The notes: generated from the sequence alone by a model not told the origin. Positions 36,079 through 43,688 are shown, counted from the first letter of the stretch. The stretch is 64,000 nucleotides of DNA from Rhizobium sp. 18055 (GCF_902706285.1 NZ_CACSKD010000016.1:1-64000), one strand, 5' to 3'. Program-made: numbers and translations.

Positions 36079-36879
36079 ATGGCCCGTTCAGCTCTTCTCA
36101 ATGTCATGGTTCAGGCTGCCATCAAGGCAGGAAAATCACTGGGGCGTGATTTCGGCGAAGTGCAGAACCTGCAGGTCTCGGTCAAGGGACCGGGCGACTT
36201 CGTCACCATCGCCGATCGCAAGGCTGAAAAGCTGGTGAAGGACGAACTGCTCAAGGTTCGCCCGACCTACGGCTTCCTCGGCGAGGAAAGCGAAGAGATC
36301 AAGGGCACCGACGGCGCGCATCGCTGGATCGTCGATCCGCTCGACGGCACCACCAATTTCCTGCACGGCATTCCGATGTTTGCCGTGTCGATCGCGCTCG
36401 AGCGCAACAACGAGATCGTTGCCGGCGTGATCTTCAACCCGGCGACCGATGAGCTCTACACCGCAGAGCGCGGTGGCGGCGCCTTCCTCAACGATCGCCG
36501 TCTGCGCGTCGGCGGACGCCGGGTGCTTTCGGACTCGGTCGTTGCCTGCAGCGTGCCGCATCTTGGTCGCGGCAATCACGGCAAGGCTCTGGTCGAGCTG
36601 CGCCACGTCATGGGCGAAGTTGCCGGCGTTCGTTGCATGGGTGCTGCCGCTCTCGATCTGGCCTACGTCGCGGCCGGCCGTTTCGACGGCTTCTGGGAAA
36701 CCGGTCTGAACTCCTGGGATATCGCAGCCGGTATCCTGCTGATCCGCGAAGCTGGCGGTTATGTCAGCGATTTTGACGGCGGCACGTCGATGCTGGAAAC
36801 CGGTGGCGTCGTTGCCGGCAACGAGCATATCCAGAAGGCCTTGCTCGAAGTTGCAAAGCGCCCTGTTCCCAGCCGGTAA
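36079..36879 (+). CDS. suhB: Inositol monophosphatase family protein
   Basis: A 266-residue Mg-dependent phosphatase of the IMPase/SuhB family. Metal-site motifs are present: GEESEEI, VDPLDGTTNFLHG and the C-terminal SWDIAAGILLIREAGG. Substrate may be inositol monophosphate or another sugar phosphate; in E. coli SuhB also has an rRNA-processing role. Start has AAGGATAAG upstream. Separated by about 210 bases from cheB and so probably not part of the chemosensory operon. Confidence 0.9.
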   Translation: MARSALLNVMVQAAIKAGKSLGRDFGEVQNLQVSVKGPGDFVTIADRKAEKLVKDELLKVRPTYGFLGEESEEIKGTDGAHRWIVDPLDGTTNFLHGIPMFAVSIALERNNEIVAGVIFNPATDELYTAERGGGAFLNDRRLRVGGRRVLSDSVVACSVPHLGRGNHGKALVELRHVMGEVAGVRCMGAAALDLAYVAAGRFDGFWETGLNSWDIAAGILLIREAGGYVSDFDGGTSMLETGGVVAGNEHIQKALLEVAKRPVPSR

Positions 36880-36979
36880 ATCGCTGTTGTAAAGACACGG
36901 TTTTCCGTTCCGCATACTTCAATTCGGCACAATGATGTTCTAGTCTCCGGCGGCGATGAAGCCGGAGGCTGCGGAATCT

Positions 36980-38083
36980 ATGGAAAATGTGAATGTGGCG
37001 GAGTTCGGCTCGACCGAAAAAACCACGGGAAATTACAGCTACAAGCTATCCAGCCCGATGCCGTTCCTTTGGACCATGGTGTTGTTCCTCGTCATCGTCG
37101 GCTTCATTGCGGCCATCCTGTTCCGGCAGGCGCAAACGGCTTTCATGCACAATCCGGGCCTCAACGGCCTCATTCTCGGCGTGCTGGGCATCGGCGTGAT
37201 CCTGGTGTTCAGCCATGTGCTGGCGCTCAGGCCCGAGGTGCGCTGGTTCAATTCGTTCCGCGCTGCCGGCAGCGCCGACAAGGTGAGCCGCGATCCGAAG
37301 CTTCTGGCGCCGATGCGCACGCTGATCGGCAGCCGCAAGGCGTCGGCAAGCGGGATATCGACCACGGCGTTCCGCTCCATTCTCGACTCGATCGCCAACC
37401 GGCTGGACGAGTCGCGCGATGTCTCGCGCTATCTGATCGGCCTGCTGGTGTTTCTCGGCCTGCTCGGCACCTTCTGGGGTCTGATCGGCACGATCGCCTC
37501 GATCAGCAACGTCATCCAGTCGCTCGATGCCGGCACGGGCGGTTCTGCCGATGTGCTGAGCTCGCTGAAGGAGGGGCTATCGACGCCGCTGTCCGGCATG
37601 GGGCAGGCATTTTCGTCATCGCTGCTCGGTCTTTCCGGTTCGCTGATCCTCGGCTTCCTCGATCTGCAGGCGGGGCGCGCGCAGAACCGCTTCTACACCG
37701 AACTGGAAAACTGGCTGTCGTCGGTGACTGATGTCGGTTCCGATCTGGCTGCCCCTGTAATCGATGGCAAGGGCGGGGTTTCGCCGGAGGAAATTCGGGC
37801 ACTTTCGGAATACATGCAGAAGCTCTCCGAAGAAGGCGGTGCCGGCAGCCAGCGCTCGGTTGCGGCCATGGCCAATCTGGCGGAAGGCATTCAGGGCCTC
37901 GTCAAGAACATGCGCAACGAGCAGCAGATGCTGCGTGACTGGATCGAGGCGCAGCAGGACGAGGCGAAGGCGATGCGCCGCACGCTCGACCGTTTGGCCG
38001 AGCGGATCGGCACGCAGGACAAGCACGTGGCGACCGAGCGCACGCCGCGCATTCCGCAGACCGAGAAAAGCGAGGGCAAGTAA
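36980..38083 (+). CDS. MotA/TolQ/ExbB-type proton channel protein
   Basis: A 367-residue membrane protein. Two N-terminal hydrophobic segments (FLWTMVLFLVIVGFIAAILF; LILGVLGIGVILVFSHVLAL), then YLIGLLVFLGLLGTFWGLIGTIASISNV and GMGQAFSSSLLGLSGSLILGF, which match the two pore helices of MotA/TolQ/ExbB proteins. The C-terminal 110 residues are a charged coiled coil. I chose the ATG at 36980 because GGAGG lies 11 bases before it; an ATG at 36956 is in frame. The OmpA/MotB-like gene starts 3 bases after its stop, so they should form one proton-driven complex. It is not in a flagellar operon. Confidence 0.85.
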   Translation: MENVNVAEFGSTEKTTGNYSYKLSSPMPFLWTMVLFLVIVGFIAAILFRQAQTAFMHNPGLNGLILGVLGIGVILVFSHVLALRPEVRWFNSFRAAGSADKVSRDPKLLAPMRTLIGSRKASASGISTTAFRSILDSIANRLDESRDVSRYLIGLLVFLGLLGTFWGLIGTIASISNVIQSLDAGTGGSADVLSSLKEGLSTPLSGMGQAFSSSLLGLSGSLILGFLDLQAGRAQNRFYTELENWLSSVTDVGSDLAAPVIDGKGGVSPEEIRALSEYMQKLSEEGGAGSQRSVAAMANLAEGIQGLVKNMRNEQQMLRDWIEAQQDEAKAMRRTLDRLAERIGTQDKHVATERTPRIPQTEKSEGK

Positions 38084-38086
38084 GCC

Positions 38087-39118
38087 ATGGCTCTTGCCCG
38101 CAACCGCCGCCGCGAACGCACGGTGGACTACTGGCCTGGCTTCGTCGATGCGCTGTCGACGCTCCTGATTGCGGTGATGTTCCTGCTGACGGTGTTCGTC
38201 GTCGGCCAGTTCATCCTCAGCCGCGAGATATCGGGCCGCGACGAGGTGATGAGCCGGCTGAACAGCCAGATCAACGAACTGACGCAGCTGCTGGCGCTCG
38301 AGAAGGGCAGCAAGCAGGATCTCGAGGACAATGTCGCCAATCTGCAGGCGTCGCTGGCAACGGCGGAGAGCGATCGCTCACGGCTGCAATCGCTGTTGTC
38401 TGCCGGCTCCGGTGGGCAGGATGCGGCGCAGGCGCGGATCGGTGGGCTGACCAAGGAACTCGACGAGCAGAAGCAGATGAGCGACCGGGCGATGAGCCAG
38501 GTCGAACTGCTGAACCAGCAGATCGCAGCGCTTCGCAACCAGATCGCCGCCGTCGAAGTGGCGCTGCAGGCGTCCGAACAGAAGGACCAGAGCTCGCAGA
38601 CGAAGATCGCCGATCTCGGCCGTCGGCTCAACGTGGCGCTGGCACAGCGGGTGCAGGAGCTCAACCGCTATCGCTCGGACTTCTTCGGGCGGCTGCGCGA
38701 AATCCTGTCGGATCGCGAGAATATCCGCATCGTCGGCGACCGCTTCGTGTTCCAGTCGGAAGTGCTGTTTCCCTCGGGCGGCACTGATCTCAACCCGGAC
38801 GGGCAGACGGAGATGGGCAAGCTTGCCGCCGCGCTGCTCGATGTCGCCAAGGAAATTCCGCCGGAGATCAACTGGGTGCTGCGTGTCGATGGCCATACCG
38901 ACAACGTGCCACTGGCCGGCACCGGGCGATATACCGACAACTGGCAGCTATCGTCGGCGCGTGCGATCTCGGTGGTCAAATTCCTGATTTCTCAAGGCGT
39001 GCCGGCCGACCGGCTGGTGGCGGCGGGGTTCGGCGAGTTCCAGCCGATTGCGCCGGGCGATACGCCGGAGGCGCGGGCGACCAATCGCCGTATCGAGCTG
39101 AAGCTGACAGAGAAATGA
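38087..39118 (+). CDS. MotB-like protein: membrane segment, coiled coil and OmpA peptidoglycan-binding domain
   Basis: A 343-residue protein. An N-terminal membrane helix WPGFVDALSTLLIAVMFLLT carries an Asp in the position of the MotB proton carrier. Residues about 50-190 form a long coiled coil, and the C-terminus is an OmpA-type domain (LRVDGHTDNVPL, SSARAISVVKFLISQGVPADR, TNRRIELKL) that should bind peptidoglycan. With the preceding channel protein it makes a stator-like unit coupling proton flow to work at the cell wall. The long coiled coil between membrane and OmpA domain is not typical of flagellar MotB. A terminator follows. Confidence 0.87.
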   Translation: MALARNRRRERTVDYWPGFVDALSTLLIAVMFLLTVFVVGQFILSREISGRDEVMSRLNSQINELTQLLALEKGSKQDLEDNVANLQASLATAESDRSRLQSLLSAGSGGQDAAQARIGGLTKELDEQKQMSDRAMSQVELLNQQIAALRNQIAAVEVALQASEQKDQSSQTKIADLGRRLNVALAQRVQELNRYRSDFFGRLREILSDRENIRIVGDRFVFQSEVLFPSGGTDLNPDGQTEMGKLAAALLDVAKEIPPEINWVLRVDGHTDNVPLAGTGRYTDNWQLSSARAISVVKFLISQGVPADRLVAAGFGEFQPIAPGDTPEARATNRRIELKLTEK

Positions 39119-39178
39119 TCGGGTGAGGGGAGAGGCATTTGCCTGCGATCCCGAAGAGCTTGCGATCCAAGCGAAGAA

Positions 39179-39209
39179 AAAGGCGGCGCCCGGAGGTGCC
39201 GCCTTTCTT
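39179..39209. terminator. Bidirectional terminator between the stator-like pair and yegP
   Basis: Perfect 9-base stem AAAGGCGGC / GCCGCCTTT with T-rich tails on both strands (TCTTG plus; TTCTTCG minus). It serves both converging genes. Confidence 0.85.
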
Positions 39210-39212
39210 GTA

Positions 39213-39404
39213 TCAGGCGTCTGCCGCCTTCGTCGTGTCTTCGACGGTGGCGCCGGGAGCGTTCTTCTTGATGGATTCGATCGCGCTCATCGCTGACGCC
39301 TTGGCTTTGTAGCCTTCGGAGCCGAACATCGATTCGCCGTTCGATGCCTTGAAACGAAAACGAAACTCGCCTGCCTTGTCCTTATAAACTTCGAACTTAT
39401 ACAT
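39213..39404 (-). CDS. YegP-family (DUF1508) small protein
   Basis: A 63-residue single DUF1508 unit: MYKFEVYKDKAGEFRFRFK, NGESMFGSEGYKAKASAMSAIES. E. coli YegP has two such repeats; the function is unknown. Its C-terminal half of the next gene upstream contains the same fold and aligns without gaps. Same strand as that gene, with 121 bases between. Confidence 0.85.
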   Translation of the reverse strand: MYKFEVYKDKAGEFRFRFKASNGESMFGSEGYKAKASAMSAIESIKKNAPGATVEDTTKAADA

Positions 39405-39525
39405 CGATTTTTTCTCCCGGAATCAGGACGTTGATTAAATCTACAAGCACAGCCTAAAACAAAAAACTCAACTATTCCATCTGGATATTTGGGTGTTTTG
39501 TTGCGGGGTGGCGGGGAGGGGAGGA

Positions 39526-39867
39526 TCAGGCCGCGGCGTCCGAGGTGTCGCGGGTCGAGGCAGATGAAATCGCCGCCCTGAACGTCTGGATCGCCTTGAA
39601 CGCAGCCTCCCTCGTTCCAAATGGAACGGATGAAAGCAGGATCTTCCCACTGGGGTCCTTGAAGGCCGCACGGAAGCAATGCTCCGCATCCTGTGAGATC
39701 ACGAACCTGTAACCGGTGGTGGCGAAGGGTTTCGCTTCTGACCGTTCGAAAGTCATCGTCTTGCCGGTCGAGAGGTCAAACTCGGTCAGGTCAGCGTGAT
39801 CGACGAAAGCCTCGGCCTCCTGATCGGACGCAAAAGTCGGAAGTGGTTTAGGACTTTTGCTTTTCAT
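39526..39867 (-). CDS. Chimeric protein: CopG-antitoxin-like N-terminus fused to a YegP (DUF1508) domain
   Basis: A 113-residue protein. Residues about 6-47 (PLPTFASDQEAEAFVDHADL, then TEFDLSTGKTMTFERSEAKP) match the N-terminal, toxin-binding part of CopG-type antitoxins that pair with BrnT toxins (pattern P.F.S..EA..F....DLTE.D.S......F). In known members a ribbon-helix-helix DNA-binding domain follows. Here residues about 52-100 instead read GYRFVISQDAEHCFRAAFKD, GKILLSSVPFGTREAAFKAI, a DUF1508 unit that aligns without gaps with the free YegP downstream. The gene overlaps the toxin-like gene by 20 bases. Inference: an antitoxin whose DNA-binding part was replaced. Confidence 0.72.
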   Translation of the reverse strand: MKSKSPKPLPTFASDQEAEAFVDHADLTEFDLSTGKTMTFERSEAKPFATTGYRFVISQDAEHCFRAAFKDPSGKILLSSVPFGTREAAFKAIQTFRAAISSASTRDTSDAAA

Positions 39868-40141
39868 AGTGCTTCACCTCCTTCGCATGCATGTGTCGGG
39901 CGCTGATGGGTCGCAGCAAGGTTACATCGTTTCGGACGCGCAGGCAAAAGACGATGAAGATATACCGGCCGGCCACATCCTTGCCGATGGCGCGCAGCCT
40001 TGGTTCCTGTACAGGATCGAAGGGGTCATCCAGAACGGTGACAGGTCGTTCAAACACGGATTCGATCGTGTGTTTCGACAGGCCGTGCTTGCCGCATTTC
40101 GGCCAGTTTCCATCGTCCCACTCAAAGCCATGAAACTGCAT
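39848..40141 (-). CDS. brnT: BrnT-family toxin-like protein
   Basis: A 97-residue protein with the BrnT pattern: FEWDDGNWPKCGKHGLSKHTIESVF at the N-terminus, DDPFDPVQEPRLRAIGKD, GRYIFIVFCLR and LLRPISARHMHAKEVKHYE at the end. BrnT proteins have a RelE-like fold and act as ribonucleases that halt translation, neutralised by a co-expressed antitoxin. The residues after the core (R...SAR.M...E...Y) fit the active-site region. Toxin precedes antitoxin, as is usual for this family. A 9-base inverted repeat sits immediately upstream of the start and covers the ribosome site. Confidence 0.82.
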   Translation of the reverse strand: MQFHGFEWDDGNWPKCGKHGLSKHTIESVFERPVTVLDDPFDPVQEPRLRAIGKDVAGRYIFIVFCLRVRNDVTLLRPISARHMHAKEVKHYEKQKS

Positions 40142-40145
40142 CGCC

Positions 40146-40168
40146 TGCGCCCAAACCGATTGGGCGCA
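40146..40168 (-). promoter_or_regulatory. Inverted repeat just upstream of the toxin-like gene
   Basis: Perfect 9-base arms TGCGCCCAA / TTGGGCGCA around five bases, ending four bases before the toxin ATG. It could be an autoregulatory operator or an RNA hairpin hiding the ribosome site. It is not followed by T residues on the minus strand, so it is not a good terminator for the ABC transporter gene upstream. Confidence 0.5.
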
Positions 40169-40200
40169 ACGCTATTGCAGGTTTTTCACCGTTGCAACTG

Positions 40201-42006
40201 CTAGTGGTTCGCTGCGGCGACAAACTCTTCGGCGCCGGCATCGAACTGCAGCCGCGCCAGCTTGGCGTAGATGCCGCCGTGGCGGATGAGGCTCTGGTGG
40301 GTGCCTTCCTCGACGACGCGGCCCTGGTCCAGCACCAGGATGCGGTCGGCCTTCAGCACGGTTGCCAGGCGGTGGGCGATGATCAGCGTGGTGCGACCGT
40401 CCATCAGGCCGTCGAGCGCGCGCTGGACCAGCGTTTCGCTCTCGGCATCGAGTGCGGAGGTGGCCTCGTCGAGCAGCAGCACCGGTGCGTTCTTGAGGAT
40501 GGCGCGGGCAATCGCAATGCGCTGGCGCTGGCCGCCTGAGAGCATGATGCCGCGCTCGCCGACTTCGGTGTCGTAGCCGTTGTCGAGGCGGGCGATGAAC
40601 TCGTCGGCCTGGGCGGCGATGGCGGCGGCGCGGACCTCGTCGCGGCTGGCGCTGGGGCGGCCGAAGGCGATGTTCTCGTGGATCGAGGCGGCAAAGATCG
40701 TCACGTCCTGCGGGACGATTGCCATGCGCTCCCTGAGGCCATCAGGATCGGTTGTGCGGGCGTCGATGCCGTCGATCAGGACGGCGCCCTGCTGTGGGTC
40801 GTAGAAGCGCAGCAGCAGCGAGAAGATGGTGGTCTTGCCGGCACCGGATGGGCCGACAATGGCGACGGTTTCGCCGGGCTTGACCGCGAAGCTCAGGCCG
40901 TGCAGCGCAGAGGTGCCGGGGCGCGAGGGATAGGCGAAGTGAACGTCCGCGAACTCGACGCGGCCAAGGCTCGGATCGGGGAGGGCTGCCGGGTTGGCGG
41001 GCGTTGCAATCGGCGAGACTTCGTCGAGCAGTTCGGTCAGGCGATCGGCGGCACCGGCTGCCTGCGACAGCTCGCCCCAGACTTCCGACAGTGCCCCGAG
41101 CGAACCGGCGGCAATGACCGAGTAGAGCAGGAACTGGCCGAGCGTGCCTGCCGACAGCGTGCCTTCGAGCACATTGTGGGCGCCGACCCAGAGCACGGCG
41201 ACGACGCTGCCGAAGATCAGGGTGATGGCGATACCCGTCAGCAGCGAGCGCGAGCGGATGGCGGCGCGGGCGGCGCCATAGGCGGTCTCGACGGCCGCGC
41301 CATAGCGGTCTGCCGCTGCGGTCTCGCCGCCGAAGGCCTGGACGGTGCGGGTGGCGGCGATGGTCTCGTTGGCGAAGGCCGAGGCCTCGGCGAGTGTGTC
41401 CTGGGCGGCGCGCGAGCGCTTGCGCACCGAGCGGCCGAAGGCGACCAGCGGGAAGACGATCAGCGGGATGGCGGCGAGCACGAGGCTGGCGAGCTTCGGC
41501 GAGGTGACGACCATCATGCCGATGGCGCCAAGACACAGGATCATGTTGCGCAACGCGACCGAGGCGGTGGCGCCGACGGCGGACTTGATCTGCGTGGTAT
41601 CGGCCGTCAGCCGCGAGACGATCTCGCCTGACTGGTTGACGTCGAAGAAGGAGGCGGAGAGGCGGGTGACATGGGCGAAGACATCTCGGCGGAGATCCGA
41701 GACGATGCGCTCGCCAAGGGTGATGACGAAATAGTAGCGCATGGCGCTCGATATCGCGAGAACCACGGCCATTACCATCAGCATGACGAAGTAGCTGTTG
41801 ATGAAGCGGCCGTCAGAATGGCTGAAGCCGTGGTCAATCATCCGGCGGACGGCGAGCGGCAGCGCCAGCGAGGTGATGGCGGCCAGCGCCAGTGCTATGA
41901 TCGCGCCGGTGACCATGCCGCGATAGCGCATGACATAGGGCGTCAATCGACCGAGAGGCTTCAATGAGCGTGATTTTTTCTTCTCGGTCTGCGATGCTTC
42001 TGTCAA
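40201..42006 (-). CDS. ABC exporter, fused membrane and ATPase domains (MsbA-like)
   Basis: A 601-residue half-transporter. N-terminal membrane domain with about six helices (YRGMVTGAIIALALAAITSL, NSYFVMLMVMAVVLAISSAM and others), then an ATPase domain with Walker A VGPSGAGKTTI, Q-loop MAIVPQDVTIF, signature LSGGQRQRIAIARAI, Walker B VLLLDEATSALD and switch His in IAHRLAT. The architecture is that of lipid A/drug exporters, working as homodimer; substrate unknown. The stop lies 60 bases before the toxin-like gene. Confidence 0.9.
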   Translation of the reverse strand: MTEASQTEKKKSRSLKPLGRLTPYVMRYRGMVTGAIIALALAAITSLALPLAVRRMIDHGFSHSDGRFINSYFVMLMVMAVVLAISSAMRYYFVITLGERIVSDLRRDVFAHVTRLSASFFDVNQSGEIVSRLTADTTQIKSAVGATASVALRNMILCLGAIGMMVVTSPKLASLVLAAIPLIVFPLVAFGRSVRKRSRAAQDTLAEASAFANETIAATRTVQAFGGETAAADRYGAAVETAYGAARAAIRSRSLLTGIAITLIFGSVVAVLWVGAHNVLEGTLSAGTLGQFLLYSVIAAGSLGALSEVWGELSQAAGAADRLTELLDEVSPIATPANPAALPDPSLGRVEFADVHFAYPSRPGTSALHGLSFAVKPGETVAIVGPSGAGKTTIFSLLLRFYDPQQGAVLIDGIDARTTDPDGLRERMAIVPQDVTIFAASIHENIAFGRPSASRDEVRAAAIAAQADEFIARLDNGYDTEVGERGIMLSGGQRQRIAIARAILKNAPVLLLDEATSALDAESETLVQRALDGLMDGRTTLIIAHRLATVLKADRILVLDQGRVVEEGTHQSLIRHGGIYAKLARLQFDAGAEEFVAAANH

Positions 42007-42098
42007 TTCGATCTCCAGCAGCCGTCAACACCGTGCAACACGGTCGAGGGCTCTTGTTATCCTAATGGCCTTCATGTATAGGCACCGCATCCTAATGG

Positions 42099-42128
42099 GA
42101 AGCCGTAGCCAGAAGCGACTGCGGCTTC
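42099..42128 (+). other. Possible leader hairpin upstream of rpmE
   Basis: Arms GAAGCCG / CGGCTTC with a 16-base loop, followed by ATTTATTC, about 70 bases before rpmE. It might be a leader structure or a weak terminator. Confidence 0.3.
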
Positions 42129-42198
42129 ATTTATTCAATCGGTCCTCTTGTCGCAACGTGGTGCGTCAAATTGGACGTTGCATCGCAGGAAGATTGTT

Positions 42199-42420
42199 AT
42201 GAAGGCGAATATCCATCCCGACTACCACACGATCAAGGTGGTCATGACCGACGGTACCGAATACGAGACCCGTTCGACCTGGGGCGCTGAAGGCGCTGTC
42301 ATGAACCTCGAAATCGATTCCAAGTCCCACCCGGCCTGGACCGGCGGCAACCAGCAGCTCATGGACCGCGGTGGCCGCGTTTCCAAGTTCAACAAGCGTT
42401 TCGGCGGCCTCGGCCTCTAA
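42199..42420 (+). CDS. rpmE: Ribosomal protein L31, cysteine-free form
   Basis: A 73-residue L31 (MKANIHPDYHTIKVVM..., TRSTWG, SHPAWTGGNQQLMDRGGRVSKFNKRF). The CxxC zinc pairs of the classical protein are absent, so this is the zinc-independent type. The ATG at 42199 follows AGGAAGATT; the upstream extension of the frame is not conserved in character. A terminator with a GAAA tetraloop follows. Confidence 0.95.
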   Translation: MKANIHPDYHTIKVVMTDGTEYETRSTWGAEGAVMNLEIDSKSHPAWTGGNQQLMDRGGRVSKFNKRFGGLGL

Positions 42421-42448
42421 TCGCTGCTGTTCGGCAGATTTTGAAAGG

Positions 42449-42472
42449 GCCCTGCGAAAGCGGGGCTTTTTT
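42449..42472 (+). terminator. Terminator after rpmE
   Basis: Stem GCCCTGC / GCGGGGC (one G-U pair) closed by a GAAA tetraloop, then six T. Confidence 0.88.
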
Positions 42473-42535
42473 GCGTTCGGGCTGATGCATTGATCCAACA
42501 TGCTCAGTGACCGTTGGATGCCAGCATCCAAGGCA

Positions 42536-42572
42536 ACAAAAAAACCGGCCGCGCAGGGAACGCAGCCGGTTT
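42536..42572 (-). terminator. Terminator after rcdA
   Basis: On the minus strand an 8-base perfect stem AAACCGGC / GCCGGTTT with a 15-base loop, followed by seven T and TTG. Confidence 0.85.
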
Positions 42573-42599
42573 GATAGTCTACTTCGACTTGGATTGGGA

Positions 42600-43115
42600 T
42601 CAGTTGTTGCCGAATGCCGTCTGCAGCAGGCTGAGCTGGGCCTGGACGCTGTTCTGGTTGTCGGGAACGATCGGTGCCTCGTTCGGGCGATAGATTTCGC
42701 GGTCGAGCAGGGCAACGCGGTTCTGCAGGCGCAGCGAGCGTTCGATCAGGTCGCGGAAGGATTCCGGCAGATCGCCCCAGCCCGGCGCATTGCGGTCGAC
42801 GTTGAAGCCGTCGAGGCGAACCTTGTTCTTCTCGGCCAGAACCTGATCGCGCGACATTTCGCCATTGTTGACAGCGCGCTGCAGGAGAAGCCAGGAGGCC
42901 ATCTGCATCAGGCGGGTGGTGAGGCGCATCGATTCCGCTGCGTAAAGCACAGATGCCATGCGCGGCAAGACCTTCGAAGCAGTGCGGCCGTTGCCATCGA
43001 GATAGGCGGCGGTCTCTTCGACCAGCGACATGCCTTCCGAGTACAGTGTCTTAAACTGCGACGATGCGGCAGCGCGTCCTGCAAAACTGATCGTATTCAA
43101 TCCAAGCTCTGACAT
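42600..43115 (-). CDS. rcdA: RcdA-type regulator of CtrA degradation (DUF1465)
   Basis: A 171-residue helical protein with the DUF1465 pattern: VEETAAYLDGNGR, LTTRLMQMASWLLLQRAV, LPESFRDLIERSLRLQNRVALLDREIY. In Caulobacter the DUF1465 protein RcdA is an adaptor that helps ClpXP degrade CtrA and other cell-cycle proteins. The context supports this: one full and one near-full CtrA box lie 130-320 bases upstream of the start, consistent with control by CtrA. Terminated by a strong hairpin. The assignment is by family; function in this organism is inferred. Confidence 0.88.
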   Translation of the reverse strand: MSELGLNTISFAGRAAASSQFKTLYSEGMSLVEETAAYLDGNGRTASKVLPRMASVLYAAESMRLTTRLMQMASWLLLQRAVNNGEMSRDQVLAEKNKVRLDGFNVDRNAPGWGDLPESFRDLIERSLRLQNRVALLDREIYRPNEAPIVPDNQNSVQAQLSLLQTAFGNN

Positions 43116-43160
43116 TTAAACAGTCCCTGTTGCACGCATCTTACTTATTGGTCAGGTAAC

Positions 43161-43193
43161 GCCTGTCGATGCTAAAAGGTTTCATCGACGGGC
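43161..43193. promoter_or_regulatory. Inverted repeat in the rcdA upstream region
   Basis: Arms GCCTGTCGATG / CATCGACGGGC (11 bases, one G-U pair) around an 11-base spacer, about 45 bases upstream of the rcdA start. Operator or leader hairpin; on the plus strand it is followed by TTTTAT. Confidence 0.4.
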
Positions 43194-43243
43194 TTTTATG
43201 ACTTTAAAGATGGTAGCTTTAGCCCAATTGCGCAAGGCGTTTC

Positions 43244-43259
43244 TTAATAAAGGGTTAAC
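43244..43259. promoter_or_regulatory. Perfect CtrA box upstream of rcdA
   Basis: TTAA (43244-43247), seven bases, TTAAC (43255-43259): a full match to the alphaproteobacterial CtrA consensus TTAA-N7-TTAAC, 130-145 bases upstream of the rcdA start codon. Confidence 0.7.
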
Positions 43260-43294
43260 TTCCACAGTTTCGTGGATTTCGTCCCCAGCCAAGA

Positions 43295-43324
43295 CAAAAA
43301 AGGAGAGCCGCAAAAGCGGCTCTC
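43295..43324 (-). terminator. Terminator downstream of the DUF1192 gene
   Basis: Perfect 9-base stem GAGAGCCGC / GCGGCTCTC with an AAAA loop; on the minus strand it is followed by six T. It lies 170 bases after the DUF1192 stop and upstream of the rcdA promoter region proper. Confidence 0.8.
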
Positions 43325-43422
43325 AAGGTAAAACAGGGAGAAAAATCAGACCAATTCACCGCATGGGAAACTGTCTGAGACCCAGAGCAAGTCCGGATGA
43401 CTACAGTAATACCTTATAAAGC

Positions 43423-43437
43423 TTAACGCCTCATTAA
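43423..43437. promoter_or_regulatory. Second CtrA-like box in the same intergenic region
   Basis: TTAA (43423-43426), seven bases, TTAA (43434-43437). The spacing is right; the final C of the consensus is G here. It lies on the far side of the terminator hairpin from rcdA, about 310 bases from its start. Confidence 0.4.
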
Positions 43438-43496
43438 GTCTGTCCCGAATTAGCACTTGCGCTGCCGATATAAATCAAATCCGCCCTTTCCCGGGG

Positions 43497-43688
43497 TCAG
43501 GATTTGAAGAGGTTTTCTGCAGCCAACCTTCCCGATGCCTTGCGCGCCATTTCCGCCTCGATACGGGAAATTTCGGCCTTCAGCAGGTCGATGCGCGATT
43601 TCAGCTCGTCGGCCGAGATCATCGACAGATCCATGCCGATCTCGTGATTCGGCTTCTTCTGCGGCCGGTCGTCGTCAGTGATGCTCAT
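43497..43688 (-). CDS. DUF1192 family small protein
   Basis: A 63-residue protein ending in a short coiled coil (ISADELKSRIDLLKAEISRIEAEMARK), the DUF1192 pattern, found throughout Rhizobiales; function unknown. It starts 19 bases after the MFS gene stop and probably shares its transcript. The 380-base region after it carries the terminator and the CtrA boxes upstream of rcdA. Confidence 0.82.
   Translation of the reverse strand: MSITDDDRPQKKPNHEIGMDLSMISADELKSRIDLLKAEISRIEAEMARKASGRLAAENLFKS

Noticed and set aside
36980..39118. MotA-like plus OmpA-like pair as a Zorya-type anti-phage system
   Set aside because: ZorAB pairs come with nuclease/helicase partners (ZorC/D/E). None is present here; the flanks are suhB and a small YegP gene, and the pair looks like a core chromosomal locus.
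40201..42198. Mobile element bringing in the toxin-antitoxin-like locus
   Set aside because: No transposase, target-site duplication or terminal repeats were seen, and base composition is close to the surroundings.
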